Below are positions 61,642-64,000 of a stretch of 64,000 bases of DNA, piece by piece. A program made the position numbers and the translations under genes. Source of the DNA: Hyphomicrobium_A sp963782555 (GTDB lineage: Bacteria > Pseudomonadota > Alphaproteobacteria > Rhizobiales > Hyphomicrobiaceae); the NCBI GenBank assembly GCA_963782555.1, contig CAWAKB010000001.1, forward strand, positions 496,001 through 560,000, given 5' to 3'. How positions within the stretch are numbered: position 1 is the first letter of the stretch; each line of letters begins with the position of its first letter. The notes beneath the pieces are model-generated. The model worked only from the letters and a program-made list of their open reading frames with translations. It was not told the DNA's origin and did not search any database.

Positions 61642-62432
61642 CAGGCGACCCGCAAGGCTTCCGCGAGCTGGTCCTGCTCCTCGCGCTTGCGCGCATCGAC
61701 AACGTCGAGCCAGCGGATCAGCTCGAACGAGCCGTCCTGCCTCTCGCCGATCGCGGTGCAGCTCTCGACCCAGTCGCCGGTGTTGACATAATGGATGTCG
61801 CCCATCTGGCGCGAGGCGGCGTGGTGGATGTGCCCGCAGATGACGCCGTCGACGCCGCGTCGCTTGGCTTCCTCCGACAGCGACTTCTCGAACTCGCCGA
61901 TGAAGTTGACCGCGGTCTTGACGCGCAGCTTCAGGTGCGCCGAAAGCGACCAGTAGCCCAGCCCGAAGCTGCGGCGGATGAAGTTCAAAGGATGGTTGGT
62001 CCACAGCGCCAGCTCGTAGCCGCGGTCGCCGAGGAAGGCGAGCCAGCGGGCGTAGCGCACGACCACGTCGAACTCGTCGCCGTGGATGACGAGATAGCGG
62101 CGGCCGTCGGCGGTGGTGTGCACGGTCTGGTGCTCGATCTCGATGCCGCCGAAATGCGACCCGCAGTATTGGCGCAGGCCCTCGTCGTGGTTGCCGGGAA
62201 TGAACACGATGCGCGTGCCCTTGCGCACCTTGCGCAGGAGCTTCTGCAGCACGTCGTTGTGGGATTGCGGCCAGATGGCGCCACGGCGGATGCGCCAGAA
62301 ATCGATGATATCGCCGACAAGGTAGATCGTGTCCGCGTCGCACTCTTTCAGGAAGTCGAGAAGCACGTCGGCTTGCGCCGCCCGCGTTCCAAGGTGCACG
62401 TCAGATATGAACAGCGTGCGGTAGTCGGCCAT
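61641..62432 (-). CDS. LpxH-like metallophosphatase (UDP-2,3-diacylglucosamine diphosphatase family)
   Basis: The 263-residue protein has the full calcineurin set: TLFISDVHLGTRAAQAD, IYLVGDIIDFWRIRRG, VFIPGNHDEGLRQY, YLVIHGDEFD and VDGVICGHIHHAASR. The GDxxD-W and the basic region resemble LpxH. But alphaproteobacteria normally use LpxI for this lipid A step, and this gene is tied to a GT4 transferase rather than to lpx genes. So it probably cleaves another pyrophosphate or phospholipid. The 4-base overlap with the transferase gene is strong evidence for a shared pathway. Confidence 0.88.
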   Translation of the reverse strand: MADYRTLFISDVHLGTRAAQADVLLDFLKECDADTIYLVGDIIDFWRIRRGAIWPQSHNDVLQKLLRKVRKGTRIVFIPGNHDEGLRQYCGSHFGGIEIEHQTVHTTADGRRYLVIHGDEFDVVVRYARWLAFLGDRGYELALWTNHPLNFIRRSFGLGYWSLSAHLKLRVKTAVNFIGEFEKSLSEEAKRRGVDGVICGHIHHAASRQMGDIHYVNTGDWVESCTAIGERQDGSFELIRWLDVVDARKREEQDQLAEALRVA

Positions 62433-62708
62433 GCTCAGCCCTTTCGAGCAATTTCGATCTCCTTATCAACGTCTAAGGAAGGACCATGACGGGATTCAAA
62501 TTGCAGGATTGTGACAAGCGACGGCTCTATTGGCGCTTTCTTGGTAAACCGGTTGCTGCCAGGTGACGCACGGCGGGCGCGGCAAGACGGCGCGGCAGGG
62601 GGGCGAGCTGGCGCCGGCCCAGCCTGGGGAGGGCCCATGTGCGCCGCCAATCGTAGAACCGCGGCACGCGCCGCGTCCCGGCTCAAAGCCGGCGGGCCGG
62701 CTCTGGTC

Positions 62709-63593
62709 TCAGTACACCTTGACGGGGAAGTAGCGCTCCACCAGCTCCTCGAGCCGGCCGTTGGCGCGCAGACGTGCGAGCGCGCCATTGATGAGCGTCT
62801 TGATCTGCGGATCGTTCTTGGGCACGGCCACGGCGATGCCGTCGCCGAAGTACTTTGGCTCCAGGTAGGGGCCGCCCTTCATCTCGCAGCAGCGCTTCGA
62901 GGCCGTGCCGTGCAGCCAGAAGATGAGGCTTATTCCGTCGTCGAACACGTAGTCGACCTGCTTCTGGAGCAGCGCGTCGCGGGCAAGGTCGGGGGTCTCG
63001 TAGCTCTTGATGGCGCTCGAGCGGAAGAAAGTTTTGAGGTAGGCCTCGTGCGCCGTGTTCTTGGCGACGCCGATGCGCTTACCGTCCAGGCCTTCGGGCG
63101 TCATCTCGATGGGCTTGCCCCCGAGCCTGCCGACGAAACGGCCGGGCGTGTAGAAGTAGCGGTCGGTGAAATCGACCGAGGCCAGCGCCTCCGGCGTCAC
63201 CGCATGCGAGGCGATGACCGCATCGGCCTCGCCGCGCTTCAACGCCAGCAGCTGCTCTCCCCAGGGGCGCACCTTGATATCGCAAGCGGTTTCGAGCTCG
63301 GCGCAGATGGCGCGGGCAACGTCGACGTTGAACCCCACCAGCACGCCGTCCTCGTCGTAGAAATTGAAGGGCGGGAAGTCGCTTTCGGTAAGGAAGCGGA
63401 CGACGACGCGCTTGGTTGGTTGGGTCGTCTGCTCGATGACCACCGGGGGCGGCCCGTCATCCTGGGCGAAGGCCGCAGGTGGAGCCGAGGCAAGCGCGCC
63501 GAGACACAGGAGCATCAGGCCAGCAGCGCGCCTCCACCAGCACGCGTGCTGACGGGAGGGGCAACCGGGTCGGGGCAACGGTGTTGAGCGCAT
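62709..63593 (-). CDS. Family-3 solute-binding protein (amino acid ABC transporter type)
   Basis: The 294-residue protein has a signal sequence (RRAAGLMLLCLGALASAPPA, cut after AFA) and a type II periplasmic binding domain. FLTESDFPPFNFYDEDGVLV followed by GFNVDVARAICAELETACDI is the SBP_bac_3 start, and DGKRIGVAKNTAHEAYLKTF is the hinge region. It should bind an amino acid or similar acid in the periplasm. No permease or ATPase gene is in reach, so it is an orphan here, or its partners are elsewhere. Confidence 0.9.
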   Translation of the reverse strand: MRSTPLPRPGCPSRQHACWWRRAAGLMLLCLGALASAPPAAFAQDDGPPPVVIEQTTQPTKRVVVRFLTESDFPPFNFYDEDGVLVGFNVDVARAICAELETACDIKVRPWGEQLLALKRGEADAVIASHAVTPEALASVDFTDRYFYTPGRFVGRLGGKPIEMTPEGLDGKRIGVAKNTAHEAYLKTFFRSSAIKSYETPDLARDALLQKQVDYVFDDGISLIFWLHGTASKRCCEMKGGPYLEPKYFGDGIAVAVPKNDPQIKTLINGALARLRANGRLEELVERYFPVKVY

Positions 63594-63698
63594 GCTTGGG
63601 CGTTGTGTGGCGGAGCGGAAGAATCGAACCCGCTATGGATATACCGAACACTGTGGCAAGATCATCCTTTTCGACCTCCTGGGGGGAGGGGTTTTTTC

Positions 63699-64000
63699 GT
63701 GCAGTGTGCCCGCGTCCCGGCCGAGGCCCACGGCAGCCTCAGCGCCGCAAGCGCCGAGCCGGCGATTTTGCCGGCGGTTTTAGCTGGTCCGACAGAGCTG
63801 AAAGCCTGCCCGGACCGCCTGCGCCAGGCCGTCCACGGGCTCGCACAGCGCTCGCCGGAGCTCTCCGCTGCGACGGGGCTCCCCGCGTGTGGCAGAAGGG
63901 CACGCTTGGCGCCCTTGCCGCGACTGCCGCCGCCGGCGCGCTGTTGGCGCCCGAGGCGACGCTCGTCGCCCTTCTCGCGGTCATGGCGATCCCCTTTTTG
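63699..64000 (+). CDS. Start of a probable GT2-type glycosyltransferase (3' end outside window, possible frameshift)
   Basis: GTG 63699 has GGGGGGAGGG 8 bases upstream. The frame reads through LRQAVHGLAQRSPELSAATG up to about 63890. From about 63930 a different frame carries VWQKGTLGALAATAAAGALL and APEATLVALLAVMAIPFL, a membrane helix pair that I associate with rhizobial GT2 proteins whose N-domain ends in just this way. One missing base between 63885 and 63895 would join the two. The assignment is weak because the catalytic domain lies outside. Confidence 0.35.
   Translation, partial: MQCARVPAEAHGSLSAASAEPAILPAVLAGPTELKACPDRLRQAVHGLAQRSPELSAATGLPACGRRARLAPLPRLPPPARCWRPRRRSSPFSRSWRSPF

Noticed and set aside
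63608..63633. tRNA-like 3' end on the minus strand (TTCGATT loop and a CCA)
   Set aside because: The T-stem has a mismatch and two G-T pairs, only six bases separate it from CCA, and no 5' half is present, so neither a tRNA nor a clear attachment site can be supported.
1..64000. CRISPR arrays, insertion sequences, integrases
   Set aside because: No regularly spaced direct repeats, no transposase or integrase motif and no target-site duplications were seen.

Overview
The window looks like a chromosomal segment of a GC-rich alphaproteobacterium, most likely of the order Hyphomicrobiales (Rhizobiales). The evidence is lineage-typical small families (DUF1150 behind an Hsp20, DUF2093, DUF4170), a paired M16 peptidase locus, a MaoC/phosphate-acyltransferase fusion beside an acetate-type kinase, an lpxK-kdtA-msbA block, an Hsp33-independent small heat-shock locus, and TGTCATCCTCGGG-type intergenic palindromes. 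There are no insertion sequences, no CRISPR array and no phage genes. One tRNA is present, tRNA-Leu(CAG). Gene calls rest on motifs I could read; no database search was possible.

Layout. 1-10.6 kb is an accessory-like stretch: the end of a membrane protein, a polytopic membrane protein, a MarR regulator followed by an emrA-emrB efflux pair collapsed by an internal deletion, a cytochrome P450 behind two glutamine-synthetase-like ligases, and a Trm112-like/methyltransferase protein. 10.7-16.1 kb holds tRNA-Leu, an NDUFA9-type dehydrogenase, the DUF1150-Hsp20 pair with a readable sigma-32 promoter, and two M16 peptidase genes, the second frameshifted. 16.1-22.8 kb carries a pentapeptide-repeat membrane protein, a PHA-synthase-like hydrolase (frameshifted) divergent from fabI-like / MaoC-phosphate acyltransferase / acetate kinase, and a PagL-type lipid A deacylase. 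22.9-28.8 kb has an ArsR-SRPBCC module, a secreted Ntn hydrolase, mutL, a TPR-cytochrome c fusion and a PspC protein.

28.9-45.6 kb is mostly housekeeping: rsmD-rluB, tadA, a patatin, purD, xseA, lpxK, an acyltransferase-KdtA fusion, a CX5R phosphatase, msbA-DUF4170, ubiA, rsmE and gshA. 45.7-54.9 kb is a 2-hydroxy-acid oxidation region: cytochrome c-lutABC and, beside a divergent LysR gene, glcDEF. 54.9-64 kb has a PrpE-type phosphatase, hisS, a second LysR gene, a VanX-type peptidase, a GT4 glycosyltransferase overlapping an LpxH-like phosphatase, an amino-acid binding protein and the start of a probable GT2 gene.

How it fits together. Lipid A / outer-membrane work is the most frequent theme (lpxK, kdtA, acyltransferase, msbA, pagL, LpxH-like, GT4). 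The second theme is small-acid metabolism (lutABC, glcDEF, acyl-phosphate kinase module). Genes are packed in short operons with ATGA or TAATG overlaps. Three to five single-base disruptions of otherwise well conserved genes (about 15093, 18108, 60411, possibly 63930, plus the 3.05 kb deletion) suggest either residual assembly error in a draft or metagenome-derived sequence or recent gene decay; this affects how the broken genes should be read.
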